Assembly: GCF_021155765.1 (NCBI RefSeq)
Contig: NC_060106.1
Span: 8,997,501-9,061,500 of the forward strand
Source: Diprion similis
Lineage: Eukaryota; Arthropoda; Insecta; Hymenoptera; Diprionidae
DNA length: 64,000 bases
Direction: 5' to 3'
Made by a program: the position numbers and the translations under genes. Below are positions 13,340-28,900 of the stretch, piece after piece. Numbering within the stretch: the stretch's first letter is position 1; each line of letters starts with the position of its first letter. The notes below the pieces were generated by a model. It saw nothing but the letters and a program-made list of their open reading frames with translations, did no database searches and had not been told where the DNA came from.

Positions 13340-16300
13340 TATTAAATTTTTAGAAAGCTAAGGTTTGAGTATGAACGGCGTTAAAGTTTGCTGAATATTC
13401 ACAAAAAGATGAGACCAACAATTTGAAGTGAGACGGTAATTTAAATCAAACGAGTTTAGGATATATATTAATAAATTTAACGGAAAAATAATTATTTCGC
13501 GCTACTTAGAGGTTGGTTTGGCGGCAAATGAGACCAAAATATATTTCTGTTTTTGTCTACGGAATAATCTAGAGAGTGAACGCAGCCCAAGAGTTAGTTG
13601 GCATTGGATCCGTTTTACTTCCTGGCCATTTCTGGGATTGGAGTAACGGCCTTTCCAGTAATCACTTCATTGGTAGGTTGCTAAGCTAACGTCATACTAG
13701 GAATGGCGGTCATTTATGAAAAATCATTTAATTTCTCGATCTGTCATAGAAACAAAATCGTCGGTAACACAGGATTATACAGTCGACACAATTACAATTG
13801 AATTGAGGAATAATCCGTAGTTGGAATTGAGTCAGTGTTATTGCGTGATAACATTGCGATTCTTGTGAAAAATTAGCTGTTTTCGAGATCAAAAGATAAC
13901 AGGAATAAAAGTCACATATAAAATGACAGATTGCCAATGAACGCAGCCGCGTCAATCAGTTGAGTAATATCCGGCTTTGGTGCGTGCGTTGCGCGCTAAA
14001 TGCAAACGAAAAATAATATCATCGGCAAATCTCCAAACAGAGACGATAAAATAATGCAACCAAGCAATTTTAAGAGCATGCATCGACGTAGTAATTCATT
14101 CACGGGTAATATTCGATCAAAAACAATGACTCTGAAAGAGTGCAAAAAGTATGGTACAAAATTTCGACGGTATTTTATTCATCGTCGAGTTTGGTATTTG
14201 TTTTGACCAAAGAGGGTTTTGACGTGCGCTTCATCGAGGGGTAACGTCCGCTCCTGCGCACCAGTACTGCGCACACGGCTATATTTCGTCGTCCATAAAA
14301 ATTTCCCAGTAAAGAAAAGATTTGTAGTGGAAAAGTTGATACGTAAGTAAACATTTGATTGAAAAGACAACTTTCCTTAGGGTAGATACAAATGAGGTAA
14401 ACGATCGTGCAAGTGTCCGTTCCAAATTTACACGGATATTATTGTAGAAGTTGAAAATTTCAGGGTAAGAATGCCAAGTTAAGGTTAAATCAGTCAGCTC
14501 TCAAGACTCAATGAAGGTTTTGCGAGTAAAATAGTGCATTTCAAGGAGTTTACGCTTATCGTCTCGTGGGAGGAGTCCCACTTTTGACTTATCTCTACTA
14601 CGTCTCGTACATATCTGAATATTAATTTGGAAACTCCATGAAACAATTGGCTTTCATTGGCTATTTCCATTTTCACCAATGATCATTTCGGACGTAGATT
14701 CCGGGCGTAGATAACGTAACGCGACGGATATTGACGGAATATAGATTGGCCAAGATTTATTTATGGTATTAATAAATAGTAGCGATTTCTTTGGGTTAAT
14801 GTTATTCGCGTAGCTACATTGGTCTGTTCCCCTCCACTCCTTTTTCGCACGCTCCCCGCCCCTGCCCCTTCCTCCCTCCCTCCCTTCGCTTATCCTCGTA
14901 TACTGCATAGTGTTATTCGGTTACCTTCCCCGCCCTCCGCGTCTTTTACGTGTCACTCCCCACTCTATAATTTTCCACCGTTTTCCTATCACCCCTCCTG
15001 TGCCTCTCACTTGACGTTTCCCATCAGTTTTAACAGCTGTTTACGTTGTCTTAACTCATCTTTGCGTCTCAAATGCGTTAAATAAGTTGAGTTATACGCC
15101 CTTGTTTTATAATACAAATTCGGTAATCATATTACGATTCATTTTACACCATCAGTGTTTGTCAAATGTTCAGTTAGTGATCAGTATCCTTTGTCTGAGC
15201 AACTGACAGTTCTTGTTAATCTTTATGTGAATGTGCTGATTTTACACTGATCACATGCTTACTTGTGTTAAAACATAGTGCTTTGTTGTTGATAATAATT
15301 GAAAATCAACAGTGTCCGAAATAACTATAAATTCGTCAGATTTTTTTATTATTATAAACAGGCATTACTACTCGACCATGTAATACCGCTGCTTCTTGTG
15401 AACGCAAAATCTCTTTGTGAGTTGATCTTTGTATTTTATGATGAGATTGTGGTAACCCATTACTGATTTATGGTGATCCAAGTGACAATCGTGAGCAATC
15501 CGTGTAAATTGTTAGATATTTTCACAGTGCATAAGAAATTTCAAAAAATTCTTATCATGTCAAGTCATGTGTTCGAAAATAATTAAAAGGTTGAACACAG
15601 TGTTTTACCTCGGAATTATTAGCTTGTATGTAATGATTCACTCCACGGGTATGACACATTTTTTCCAAGAAATTTACTTTGTCCAGAACCATAGGGAACT
15701 TGTAATAGTTTACTTGCTCCATCGTCTGGTATTTAAATTTTCTAGCATAACGAGATGTTTTACAATATTTTAATAATTTTCACACAGTTACATTTTATTT
15801 CTTATTCTACGTGTGTAAAAATTTACCGTAGAGCATGTTGCACAATGATACAACTGCTCACTTTCTCCGGTAATTTCTTGTCCTACTTGAACAAGGTGAA
15901 GGACTGTTTCTGAATGAAATATTTTAACGTCTAAAAAGCTATAAACATTAATTTAAATCATAAGTTGACCGTTTAAAATTGATGAAATACCGGATTATGG
16001 AATTTACTTTGTTACTTTGAAATCAATCTTTTGATTTCAGGTAGTTATCAGAAATAGAACTCAATCTAGGATCCTAGGCTTTACCATTGGCTCGGTACAG
16101 AAAAAATTAATATAAGTTTTAACGTGAGTAAAGACTTAACTATTATTTCACAGGACATTGCAGTCAGAGTGTCAGTCTTTTTTCCTAGAGGAACTGAAGA
16201 GTTTCGACAGTTTGAATTTGATTTTTAAACGAGTTATATATGTATACTATAGTTGGCAGTTAACTACAGACAAGGTAGATTATAGTATCAATGACAATAA

Positions 16301-16892
16301 CGAAAATATTTATATATTCCATACAATGAAACTGTGGAACAAATGAGAGGTGTAGAATTGACGTTCTGTCTTGAACAGTTAATGAAAGTAATATTTCTCA
16401 TTAATTATAATAAAGTTACTGAGAAATATCTGAGTCAGCATAAATATGGTATAAAATTTCAATTTCATTTGGATATACATCCAATGCAATTGCCTGATTT
16501 TTTAGTGTTACAAAGTAACGCTAGATACTGTACTATGTAAATATATAAGTGCAGTAGACCTGTAGAGATCGAAATAAAAGATCCATCGTTTAATAAACAT
16601 CTCCATTCCATGGTAGATGTATTGCGATCAAAATTGAAATTCTAAACAGTACGTTACGTACCTATAATTTGGTAGCCAATAATCTTAGAGTCCTATTTTT
16701 ATAGACAACCTTAGATAATGCAATAACTACATATAATACACCTATTTCGTTTATTCTCTTTTTGTTGTGTGCCAAGTTGTCGTGTTGTACAAATCAACCA
16801 TGCAGGATTGCTAAAGTAATCCAAATTTTTCAACTACATATTGATGTTCATTACCTTTTAAAAAGATTAATTTTGCTTCTATTCTTTTTTAG
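13340..16892. other. spacer between asf1 and Cnot4, presumed 5' regions of both
   Basis: The two genes diverge across this 3.55-kb gap, so it should hold both promoters and any 5' UTR exons of Cnot4. The sequence is GC-richer at about 13,970-14,300 and strongly pyrimidine-rich at 14,826-15,010. Small frames at 14000-14206, 14819-15085 and 16158-16540 show no recognisable motif and are not called. Confidence 0.5.
14854..14884 (-). promoter_or_regulatory. G-quadruplex-capable tract upstream of Cnot4
   Basis: The plus strand is a dense C-run stretch, so the minus strand has six runs of three or four G separated by 1-5 bases (three GGG runs, then three GGGG runs). This meets the usual G4 motif several times over, in an otherwise AT-rich region 2.1 kb upstream of the Cnot4 start codon. 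Function as a promoter element is inference. Confidence 0.55.
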
Positions 16893-16960
16893 GAACTTTG
16901 GGCTCAAGGTGTACTTCAGTTTTTTTTCCGAACTTAGCACGCCAAGTTGCAATAAGGAGC

Positions 16961-19900
16961 ATGTCGGTTTTGAATCAAAGTGGAGAAGATGCGGTTGAAT
17001 GTCCGCTATGCATGGAACCATTGGAGGTTGATGATCTGAACTTCTATCCGTGCACATGTGGTTACCAAATTTGCCGTTTCTGCTGGCACAGAATCCGTAC
17101 TGATGAAAATGGTTTATGTCCCGCTTGTCGGAAAGCATATCCTGAAAATCCTGCGGACTTTAAGCCTCTAACTAAGGAAGAAATTGCAAGGTATAATAAC
17201 CACATTTGTATTTAGTATATCAATTATCGTTGAGTAATTTTATTTATAATTGAACGTTGCATATTATTGTAAATGCAACTTCAAAAAGAGCTTTTCTGAA
17301 GAGATTGGTGTGCTTACAATCGAATTTCGAATAATACAGTTTTATTTTTTGAAACTGGATTTTATTTGTTTTCCATTTGCCGTTTGATTCGTAAATCTTT
17401 GCCATTTTGCACGAGTCCTGAACTTTGTCAGATTATATTTCAGTAGACCAGTGAACCATTGGATTGACATATCAGTTCTCTAAAAAAGTCACAATTGGAT
17501 TAACTTTCACACATAGTAGGAGATTAAATACACATTGATAATTGCTTCCGAGATTGCAACTTAATCGTGTCGTAATAATGGGGTAGAATTATCAATTCAC
17601 AGTTTTGAATGGGTAAAAACACAAGATTTAATTTATATTGAATGCAAATTGTCATGTAAGTTGATACATAAGCAATATTTGTTTAGGTTGAAGGCGGAGA
17701 AAAGACTGAAAGACCAGCAGCGGAAACAACGCGTAACTGAGAACAGGAAACATCTTGCAAACGTTCGGGTGGTGCAAAAAAATCTTGTTTTTGTTGTTGG
17801 TTTGCCAATGCGGCTGGCAGATGCTGATGTAAGTGCTGAAATATATCCTGATATTTTAAATCAAACAGTCAAATTGAGGGAGTATGGTATTTTGGTTATT
17901 CGATATTTCTTTATTTCTCATACATCTAACAAAAATCCCTGGGTCTATAGTTACTGAAATTAAGACTTAGGTGTTTTTACTTTTATTACTTCCCAAACTG
18001 TAATACTTTATGATTCCATGTTGTGCTCATGATATTCTAATTTTCTTATCACCTAAAGAGCTATCCTCGGGCATCTAAGATTTGCCATCTATTTTAATTA
18101 GATTTGCATTATTTGTAGAGATAAATTGGTGCACAGTATCTGCCATGATTTTAATTTTTGTAGGTTCTTAAGCGACACGAGTACTTTGGGAAGTTTGGGA
18201 AGATTCACAAAGTTGTAATAAATCAAAGTACCTCGTATGCAGGGTCTCAGGGTCCTAGTGCATCGGCGTATGTTACGTATCAAGTAAGTTGCAGCTTCAC
18301 AGGGTTTTATTTGAGGGGTGCTACAAAGTAAGAGTTATGCAAAAGTACTCTTGAAACCCTGGCATCAAATATTGAAAATAATGTACTTGCTCAATAATTG
18401 CACACCAAACATGTACATATGACTAGAATCTTTGACTTCTACCTATGCTGTTTACTGTTTTGACTGGTTATCATATTACTGTGCTTTTGCAATCAATTCT
18501 GATTCAAACTGATTTTTTATTATCTATGTTTTACAACTTTAGCGACAAGAAGATGCGTTGCGTGCGATAGAAGCAGTAAATAATATAGTAGTTGATGGGC
18601 GGACGGTCAAAACGTCACTAGGGACCACCAAGTACTGTTCGCATTTCATGCGTAACCAGGCATGTCCGAAACCGGATTGTATGTACCTTCATGACTTTGG
18701 CGACCAGGAAGCCTCTTTTACAAAAGAAGAAATGCATCAAGGCAAGCACCAGGAGTATGAGCGTAAACTTGTACAGTCGTTACACGCCCATGCATCTGCA
18801 ATACAACGGTAAATAAAAGTTTTTGCCCCTTGTTTACATTCTTGTAACTCTGCAGACATAAATTATAGACTCTTCTTATTTTGACTAACATCTCATATAC
18901 CTTTCGTAGAAAACCAACACCATCGCCACCAGTCACAGGTAGCACAGTTCGAGAGAATGGTACAGCAAATACACAAACAAAAGAAGCATGGCCTTCGTTA
19001 CATCCTGGGCAGACAAATAGTAAGTCAAACGTTTTATGTTATTATGTTATCTGAATTCGTCTGATAATTATTGAGTTCCCATTGCTAAACTAAGTTTCAG
19101 TTATATCAAATCTATTGAATTACCCATGTTTCAAAATTTTTTAAATCCAGTAACGAATGAATTACTGTAATAAAAAGATATAAAAACACATGGGATACAT
19201 GGGATATCCCAGAACTAAATGTAAACCTTTGAGGGGTTAATAGAGGGTATCGAGCTGACTAAATAAGCCCACAGAACATTTGGTCTGCGAGATAGCATTT
19301 GCAGGATTTGACTGTTTGAAACGTTAGGTGGATAACATCTACAATTTAATGCGTCAATCACTACTTCATTGAGCTTGACTATGCACCAAGTTAAAGGATA
19401 CAACTTTCAGCACTTCTTCTAACAAATGATTTTTGTAATAAAATATTTTTCCAAAGTACTTTCGTTTGAAGTTTCTAACTTCGAAAGTGATAGGACTCGC
19501 ATCCGCAGTCCAGCACGCTTATCAACTAGATTGCTGACCAATCACCGCCGAGTAGTCCATGCTGGTACATGCTGGTGCCTAATGCAACTTTTTAATTGGT
19601 TTTATAGGTCAATTGACTCAGCATGACACCCTCTCTTGCCCCTTTTATTTTTTTTTATCTATTTCTGGAACACAATTACTTGTTTAATTGATATTAAAAA
19701 TATCAGGTTTTTATTTTATTTTTTGTACTTCTGAGTATAGTTTTATGTAGATTGTCCACTGAAACGGCAAAATGTTTACAGGCACACAAACAAATAGTAA
19801 AGAACCATCTCCACCTGTGCACACGCCGGTGCAACAATCTAATGGCACAAACGGAAGTGTAAGCATACAGCAAAATCACCCAGCTGTCACGATAAATCAA

Positions 19901-22900
19901 CAAAATAACAACAACAAGGGAGAAGGAGGTCTGAGTCGTAGAGGCAAAAGTAATAGTGAAAGTAAGGCACAGGCTGCGCGCAACAAACACAAAAACTCAC
20001 AGAATAAAGAAAAGCATGGAGTACGGACTAGTTCTCGCTCGGAATCAAATTCAACGAATGGTCAAACTAGTTTACAGACGCAGAGTAACATGCAAAAGGA
20101 GTCTCTCGATTCTTCGGTCGATTCGGTTAGTGAAAATACACAGATGTCCAGCACTAGGAGTAAAATGGATCAACACAATACACAAAGTAAGGATCAAAAT
20201 CCATCGGAATTCCAGAACGACGAACCAAAGATTAATGGTGTCTTTGAAAATGGTGAGAGAAGTCAATCTGAGAGCGAAAGTGATCCTCCAAGGGAAGGCA
20301 GTACGCCAGCTAGCACTGTTTCAAGCACAGAAGAGTCTACAAATCTCAATGCAGGGTTAGTGGATTCCGAAGAAATTGGCAGTGTGGCTGTGTTAGGTGA
20401 GTTCTTTATACTCGCCGTTATTTCTGTCTGTCTCGACTGTCTTTTATTGAACTGATTGTGAATTTCGCTGTGAGTTTCTCAGATAGTGAGTACTTTCCCA
20501 AAACATAGGGTTTCCATTGCGCAGATTCAATAAGGTTTCAGAACAATGCCATATTAAAGTGATCGTAATTTTCGTAATAATCAAAGCACTTGAAAAACGC
20601 ATCAATTACGCCTTATTATATATCTGCATTAATTTTTACTTAAACTAGTCAGACATTAGTAGAATAAGTAGCATACATTTTATAGTCATTTATCGTGATT
20701 ATTGATTTTAATTCTGAAAAATCACTTGCTCATGCTTTATAAATAACAATGAAAATTGAATTTCGAAGTCTATGATGCATACGTGTACATAAAGTGCGGA
20801 TATTCAAGTATTTAAACGTTTAGTGCTTGGCATGCCATATTTGGCACAAAGAGGAATCGGAATTTTTTGAATATCTTCGTCTTACTCAATCAAAAAATAC
20901 TCCAAAAAGTTGACAAACTCTCGGGCAATATTAAGAAACGTTTAATACCAGAAATTCCATAAAAAGTTTGTTTACTTGGCTAAAGAAAAAAATGACTTAT
21001 CAAACCTACCATTTTTCACATATTTGGACTCAGAGAAATGTTTAGCAGTTGAAAAAAAGCTCCGCTTTTAGTCTTATTCGACGATATAAAGTAAAATTGA
21101 GCCGTTATTATTCAGCTGTACTGTAAAATATAACTTTCTTGTGAATTTCCGTGTGAGAAACAGGTAGTTGAATTTTTCAGTAGGATCTCATTACTCTCTT
21201 AAAATTTCCATGAATTTTTTCTATTGAGCGGTAATTGATTTTCAAATACGCTTTTTGCTCAACTTACCAACTAACTTGCTGTTATTTATGAAAACATGAA
21301 GCATTAGTTTTCATTGTTATTAATTTTGTATTTATACAACTGCATACTTCTACTAACTATGGGGAGGATAGATATAATATTTACATTTAATGAAATCTTT
21401 TATACAAACTGAAGAAATATAACAATTTCATTGCAACACAGTGTAAGAATCACTCAAGTATTCAATCACAGATCTTCACAGTAGAGCAAGGGAAGTTGTA
21501 TTCGAAAATACATTGCAATATTTAAAAAAAAAATCAATGTGAAACAAGAGTCTATGCAAACTCAATTAATATTCAATTTTGCAAACCGAAAGTTCGTAAT
21601 TTGATTAGACGTATTTGGTTGCAATTGTACTTTATGACTGACTGAATAATTCTGATTTTTTGATGATTGTGAAAAAATTTGAATACTGTACCCGTGTATT
21701 AAAGTTATGATCATGTTATTTTAAAACCACACGATTGGCCAATTACTAACTAGTAACTAGTTAAATTTCTGCCGATCTCTCTCCTACTTTTGTAATTGAA
21801 GAATCAGTATTTCCGGTTAGAATCAGGCTTTGCCTTTTATTATAATTAAAAAAGTTCAGTTTATTCTTTAAAGCTTAAAGTACTCTGTAGTGTCTACTAA
21901 ACATACCTATGCGCTTTAATGTGGATCTTATGATCTAAATAGTCAGGAAAGACTGCCGTACTATAAATATAAATATGTGTTTTAAGAGTAAATACCTATG
22001 CCAAGTGCCTATTGAAGAGTGTAGAATGATACATACTATAAAAAAATATAATATGCCAAAATAAAGAGAGTTAATCAGAAAATTGATCGTGTTGTGTCTT
22101 CGTGTGTGCTTATTTTTATCCTACACAGAGAATAGGCTAGTTAGATAAACGCGAACTTTGCCCAGAAAATCGTTAATTTTTGAGATTTTAGTAGACATGC
22201 TCTTTTTCTTAACAAGATTGTCAGGTAAGTATTGAAAGTAGGCAGATTCTATTGGTATATCCGAGAATTTCTGTCAACTTTTGTATACAGCCAAGTAAAT
22301 TCACTGTTTCAATTGAGATAATAACACAAAGTAATATTGATCTAATCTAGAACTGCAATTCATGTCGCATTATCAAAAGTTTGAATTTATATGCAAATGG
22401 TTTCTAGCAAATAAAATCGAATTATCAAAATAATGGAAAAATAGAAATTTTTCACACACACAGGCACGCACGTAGAAATACCCATGAGTTGGTGATGTTA
22501 ACTGACTTCAGTAATTGTTGTATAATCCTAATATTTGACTATAGATAATTTTTTCCAAATTTAACCTAGCCATATTTGTTACAAAACATTGATATAGAAA
22601 AATACCCATGTATGATATTTTTATCGTTGCTTTGAACCAGAAAGTTAGCTTCTCTTCCATTTTTGCATATGACACATGTCGCATGTTATTGAAGGAACTT
22701 CATTCCTGTAATGTACTACAGTATCTGTTTCAAAACTAAAATCTCAAGATAAAAGGAATCTGTCTAGTATTCTCTTGCATTTATCATATTTTCCATGTTT
22801 GTGTCACATAATTAGTTTTCTGGGCAAAGATGCAATCGATAGCTTTAAAGCAATTACAGTATTCTAACATTCAAACAAGGTAGCAACAAAATGTGGAGGA

Positions 22901-25900
22901 AATTATTTGGTATCATTTTGTTGGGAGCTGTTTATTCTGGCATTCTGGAGGAACCTTAAAACAAGTAGATCGCATCTCGTAGTGTAGCGGTTGTACGTGT
23001 CGTGTCTAGGTACATCACCGGCAAGTACGACTTCATCTCAAGATGCCTCACAGCAACTGCCCCCTGGTATCCGTGTACATAATGGCGGGTCGCAAATACA
23101 GCTGAATCATCGGTCCATCTTTCAAACGGATAACAACAGCTTTTTTAGTTCGAATACATTTCAGAAAGTATCATCTACTGTATCTACACCACCAACGACA
23201 CAAACCGGTATGCATATCAGGCATCTATCCAATTTTATCCGTAAGACTGATATTAAATATCCAGAAATTATCAATAAACCCTGTATTTATAGATAACCAG
23301 ATAATCCAGTGCGTTTACACAATAAGTCTATTCCACTAATAGTGATTTGTTTTACCTATTCACCGAATGTTTGTTATGAATAATTTTTACGCAGCAAATG
23401 TAAAGCAATAATCGTGGTATTTCGTAATATTGCAAGACTTGCTTGCATTGAGTGACTTTAGCAATTTTCGACACACCTTGTTCTCATTCTGCTAGCTACA
23501 CCTTGCAAGCATTGCTGTAATTTTGCTGTAAATTTTTAATGCACGTTATCTGGGTAATCAAAGTAATTGTATAAAATCACTATAACTAATTTATTGAACA
23601 CTGGTATATGATGCATATTTAATATTTTAATTGTGGTATTAATGTTTTTATATCGAAGTATTTTTATGTTTATATTCCAAGGGAGATATTCCGTTAGAAA
23701 ATAATGACAAAGATTGGTTTGTTTAACAGGGAGCACAAATTTAGATTGGATGAGTACAGGGCTGGTATCGATACCTGATTCCTTACCTACTGTCCACTCT
23801 AGTGAAGATTGGCAAGCTGCTTTTGGATTTCAACCGGAACCTTCTCATACAAATCTCCCCACACATAAGCCAAGTCCGTCTAGTTCACCAGGTGTCCCTT
23901 TCAATCCAGAGGAATTTATTGATGGAGAAGTCTTTACTAATTCGAGATATGCTGCTTTGGCTGAAAATGCAACTGTATTTGCTACCAATTTTCTCACAGA
24001 TTCACCAGCATCGAAGTTTATGGCTGATTTTCAACAAAATTCGTTGAGACAGAGGCTTGTAATGCAGGTAATTATTGTAAATACGAAAGGTTTATCAGGT
24101 CATTACTTAAGACACTTTTATACATTTGCAGGCGCAACAAAATCAGGAAAATTGTGATTACATAAAACAAAACGGTCAGACGTCGTTGGACGAGTTAAAT
24201 AAACATCATAATGAAGTAAATACAGAGATAAAGGCTGATGATGATTTGGGCTTTGATCCTTTTCATGAAACTCAAAAAGCATTAGCAGAATTAATGGAAA
24301 ATGAAATGTTGCAACACCAGAGACTGTTCCAGCAACAACAGCAACAACAACAACAGCTGAGAGAACGAGAAGACCAAAGCAGAGTGCAACAGCAAGGTCT
24401 TGTGGGTTTAGGTCAACAACACTTCCCCCAGGTCAGTAAACCTCAAACGAAACGTTTTAACTTCATTTCTACTTCTTATGTAACATTAAAAATTCTTGTT
24501 GTGTCTCAATATAGGTGGCTCATATTGCTCATTTGCAACAACAAGCACAACATATGCAGAACCTTCAAGCATTGCAGCAATCACATTCCCTGTTATCTCG
24601 ACTTCCGCCAAATTTATTACCGCCTAGTGGTACTCAAAGCCCTGCACCTACGGCAGCTACATCAACCAATCTTGGGCAGCGCAGTCGCCTACCGCCACCA
24701 GGCTTTCCAGGTTCGGCTCCAAATCACATGAACTCCTTTGGTTTGGGTATACCGCGACCGGCTCCCACAAACAATGCTCTTTCTGGTAAATAATGATTAA
24801 TTTTCCTTAAAGCGTGTCAAATAAAGTGGTCACTATCGTCAAATTATACATGGATACATGTTCCGAGGTGTTTATTTTTCGCTGTTCCCGTGAATGCATC
24901 TATTTTTGTAGCTGACCCAGACCCTTTTGACTATGAAGGATCGACAGTTTCCAGCAATCAATTTTTAGTACTGGAAATGGTAGCTGAAAACTGTTTTTGA
25001 GCATCATCTTCCATCATTGATCTCTGATACAGACAGAAAGTTGTACACTTGAAGTGATTCAGATATAAAATGTGATAATAAGACACGGGTATTGTCTTCT
25101 AACAATAAACCACTATATCCATCATAGGTGTAGATATTTACCATATGGCAAGAATGTACAGTGGCTTGGACTCGTGTTTGTGTTACAGAGTTGCTTATGT
25201 CTGCAGGTAGTAAGATACTGCCATTCATGAGTCACTCATCTGGGGTATTGTTCACTGGAGCCCAAACTCCACAGCAAAATACTTTTCTACCCAACGGTGG
25301 CCCACTACTTCGTTCACAAGGTATACAATGTTTCGTATTTTGTTCTTTTTTTCTCTTCCACCTTTTCAACTTTCTTAAAGTAGACCTTTGGGAATGATGA
25401 TTTTACAAACAGTAAAAGAACATGCACTTTATTTAGGTGTTGGTAAATGTGCCGGCGATGCTGTGTATAACTTGAAAGATTGGTGCGAAGTAGGCAGTCC
25501 GCAACAGCAATACCACCAACAGGTTCTACACCAAAAGACGGGGTGGAATAATATCGGACCAAATGCTGACTGGACTTCAATTGACCCAGCTATTGTTAGC
25601 TCATCTAGACCAGTTCCTTTCCAGGCCACAGCTACTTGGCAGTTTCCTCATGTTCAGTCTCCGCATACATCATCTCATACAACACAACAGGTCAATAAAA
25701 ATCTATAATGCACAGAAAAATGTTGAAAACCTTCTGGCTTTCAATAATCACATTGGTATTTCGGCCCATAAAATGCTAAACTTTACGAAAAATTGAATCA
25801 CATACCATTATTAATCGAAGAAATATTATACTTATCACTTGCTTACTACATTTTGAAATCAATGGACGCTTGTAAGTGATGTTATTGACAAATGTGTACT

Positions 25901-28900
25901 TGTCTTAATCTTCTTCTTCATCTTAATTTTCTCTGGTCTGTGGTTAGTTTTTCATACCTTGAGTCTATTGGGGTCCAATCTTGAAAAATGAATTTCTTGC
26001 AAATGTTGAAAAATGAACGTATTCTTCGATTTTAGGAGCAGAACCAGCCCCAGCACTGGGCAATGCAACCACCACCAGGCTTTGCTGCGCCATCGTCTTC
26101 GGCGCCACACAATGGTCAACAACCAAGCTCAGGGACACAATCGCATTCTAAACTAATTTCTGCTGGATCTGAGATTGAAAGTGAGTTATTATACGACCTG
26201 TTGTACCTACTTAAAACTAAATTTTCTATTGAGGCTAGGCTGGGTAACATAACAGTGAGTGGTATCAAATATAATGTCATTAAAGAAACTTATCACTTGT
26301 TGCAGACTTGTAAACATCATGAAAACAGGCCGACATACCAATACCACGCGATACACAGTACAGGCATCAGAGCGTAAAAAACAGCCAATGGCTGGTGACG
26401 TACCTTTTCTAACTTATGTCTATATCTATTTCCAGAAATATTTGATTTGTTTTCGTGCCAATGTCTATTTGGTACTGCAAAAAATAATGGAAATACTATT
26501 TTAGCATTTTTTTCCCCGATTTACAAGCATATGTTGATCATCCTTCTGATATGGTTATATTTAAACAATGTACATTAAAAATTCACTGACATTACACCTG
26601 AGATATTTTACTGCATATTCTCAAAGATATTCGAACTAAGTTTAGAAACAGAGATTTCATTTTCGATGATTGTGCAATATTACTGTGGTGTTTGCATTAA
26701 CATTATTACAAGCATTCTGAGATTTTCGCATTTCTTTCACTGGAGCAAAAGTCATTAATAGAGTTTAACTCACAAGTTCAAGTCAGTAAGGATTGCCAAA
26801 AGTTACTCAAAACACTGAACATGATTACTCTTTCAACTAATTATAATCAGAAAATTATTCTAAAGGCAGAAATAGTTGTCATAGTTTGAAACAATTAGTA
26901 ATATTTGATTTTGGTTTTTTTTTTTTATTCAGTTCTTTATGAAGACGTGTCTTCAGACAGTTTGAAATTCAAATTCTTGAGACAATTTTGACGATGTGAA
27001 GAACATCTGCAACTTTGATTGTTTCAAGCGAATAAAGAATTGAAAAAGATTATCACCTAGTCACATTTGCCAATTTCAGTACCAGAAAAAGTTGAAGTAT
27101 ATTACATTTTTCCTATTTTGTCAGTGAAAACAGTAAAGGGAGAACATCATGAATTGTAAGTTATGTGGCGCTTATTCCAATCTAAATATTGAGGATAATT
27201 GATTGTATAGCCATTACGGGAATTGAATAATAACAGTGTTGATGAAAGCACTGGTTTATTTTACGAAGGTTGAAAAAGGGTCACTTATCATATCTGATTT
27301 TGTAACACATCACATCTTCGAGTGGCGATTTGCATAAGTTCAGTTTGTAATTTAATTTGCTACGTACCTGTCCCTCGTTTTTCTGATGTAATATTCAGAG
27401 CAGCATAGTGGTATTTCTGTATTTATTCACGGTTCTAGACATTAATCAAAAGATTAACTATTTACATCAAATCCAAAATTGTGGCATAATAGATATCAGA
27501 GTATGTAGTAGTTTTCCAATTTAATCCGCAAATTCGTCAATGATCAAGGAAAAGATATAGACAGCTGTGTGTGGTCTCATTCGGTGGAGGGCATAGTGTG
27601 TGTGTATACTGTATATACACTGCAAATGTATACTGTACATTTATGTACTGGAAATTTATAATTTAAAATGAATTGTCGAAAAAAGCACAGGGCTGTAGTG
27701 AACAATGTCAAGGAAAATTGATTTTGGGACAGTTCACTAGTGATACTTAGTGCCATACTATTAGAATCAAGATATTAACTCAAGGTTACACATTTTTCGA
27801 TTTCTTTTCAGAACGTAGAAAATTAACCACTACAAATTGATGCGATAATGTAAAATTATGAAAAACTGTAACACTATTCTATATACTTGGCTTAGACTTG
27901 ATAAAATTTGGCAGCTGATAATCATTGGGCTCGTGATCTATCATTTTCAAATTTTTCCTTGATTTCAAACACTTCCCTGTGTTCTCGTTTTAGACACAAT
28001 ACATGGAGCATGAAGAGAGAGGTCAATTTGCATTCAAGTTGAGTATTCTGAACGTTAAGGGCAGAAACACAATTTGTATTCGCGATGTACAATTTTTGAT
28101 TTGATTCGCTCTATTTGAACCTGGCACACTGGACGTTAAGGACAGTTGTGCAGTATTAAAATCAAGCGAAAAAAAATTGAAGACCTCTTAAATATATGGT
28201 ATTAAAAAAGCACCTAGAAAAAGCAAATGCGTACTTTGACATGCAAAGATTGGACAGCTGCTGAGCTTTTTTTTTCTACAATCATCCAGCACAGTCCGCA
28301 ATTTGTATAAAATTATTAAAATAACAAGAGACGACGTCTAATTATTAATATTATTATAAACTGAAATTACACAATATTGAATGAGCGCGTAGCGATCTTG
28401 ATGACTGTCATGTCGCAAACAAATAGATACACAAGTGAATGAATGAAAAATTAAAATACGATTATTATAAATTTATTGATTGATTTAAGGTAATCGAAAA
28501 ATATACGATATGCGAGAGCAAAAATAAATCAATTGATTTCAAGTATTTTTCAAAGTACCTTTATCCTTCATGAACGAAGTTTTGTTCATTTACAAGCACG
28601 AATTGTACATATATATAGATGAAAAATTCATGCTAGACTCATAGATCACTAGCCTCATATATTTGCCACCATCGTTAGGAACAGTCTTAGGGCAAAATCC
28701 TAAAATTGATTATGCAACTGTGTTGTAATTTTAATATTGATGATGACGTTTTCTTCCATGAATAAAAGGTAATAAAAGAGATTCGACTTTTGGGAGAGAT
28801 GTAGATTAGAGGCGGATTTAATAAAATGGAATAACGAATGTTTTCCTGGAATTTATTTTTTGTTAAACTTGAAAAACTAAACACCATTGAAATCTTTAAA

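Noticed and set aside
14000-14206. 68-codon plus-strand ORF between asf1 and Cnot4
   Set aside because: Basic, low-information peptide without splice sites or similarity that I can see.
22981-23010. tRNA-like phrase (TAGTGTAGCGGTTGTACGTG) just before a Cnot4 exon
   Set aside because: It resembles an A box, but there is no cloverleaf or B box, and it doubles as the splice acceptor region.
26181-26377. Extension of Cnot4 exon 13 through the donor to a stop at 26377
   Set aside because: A consensus GTGAGT donor sits at 26181 and a terminal exon in matching phase exists at 29657; the extension looks like intron.
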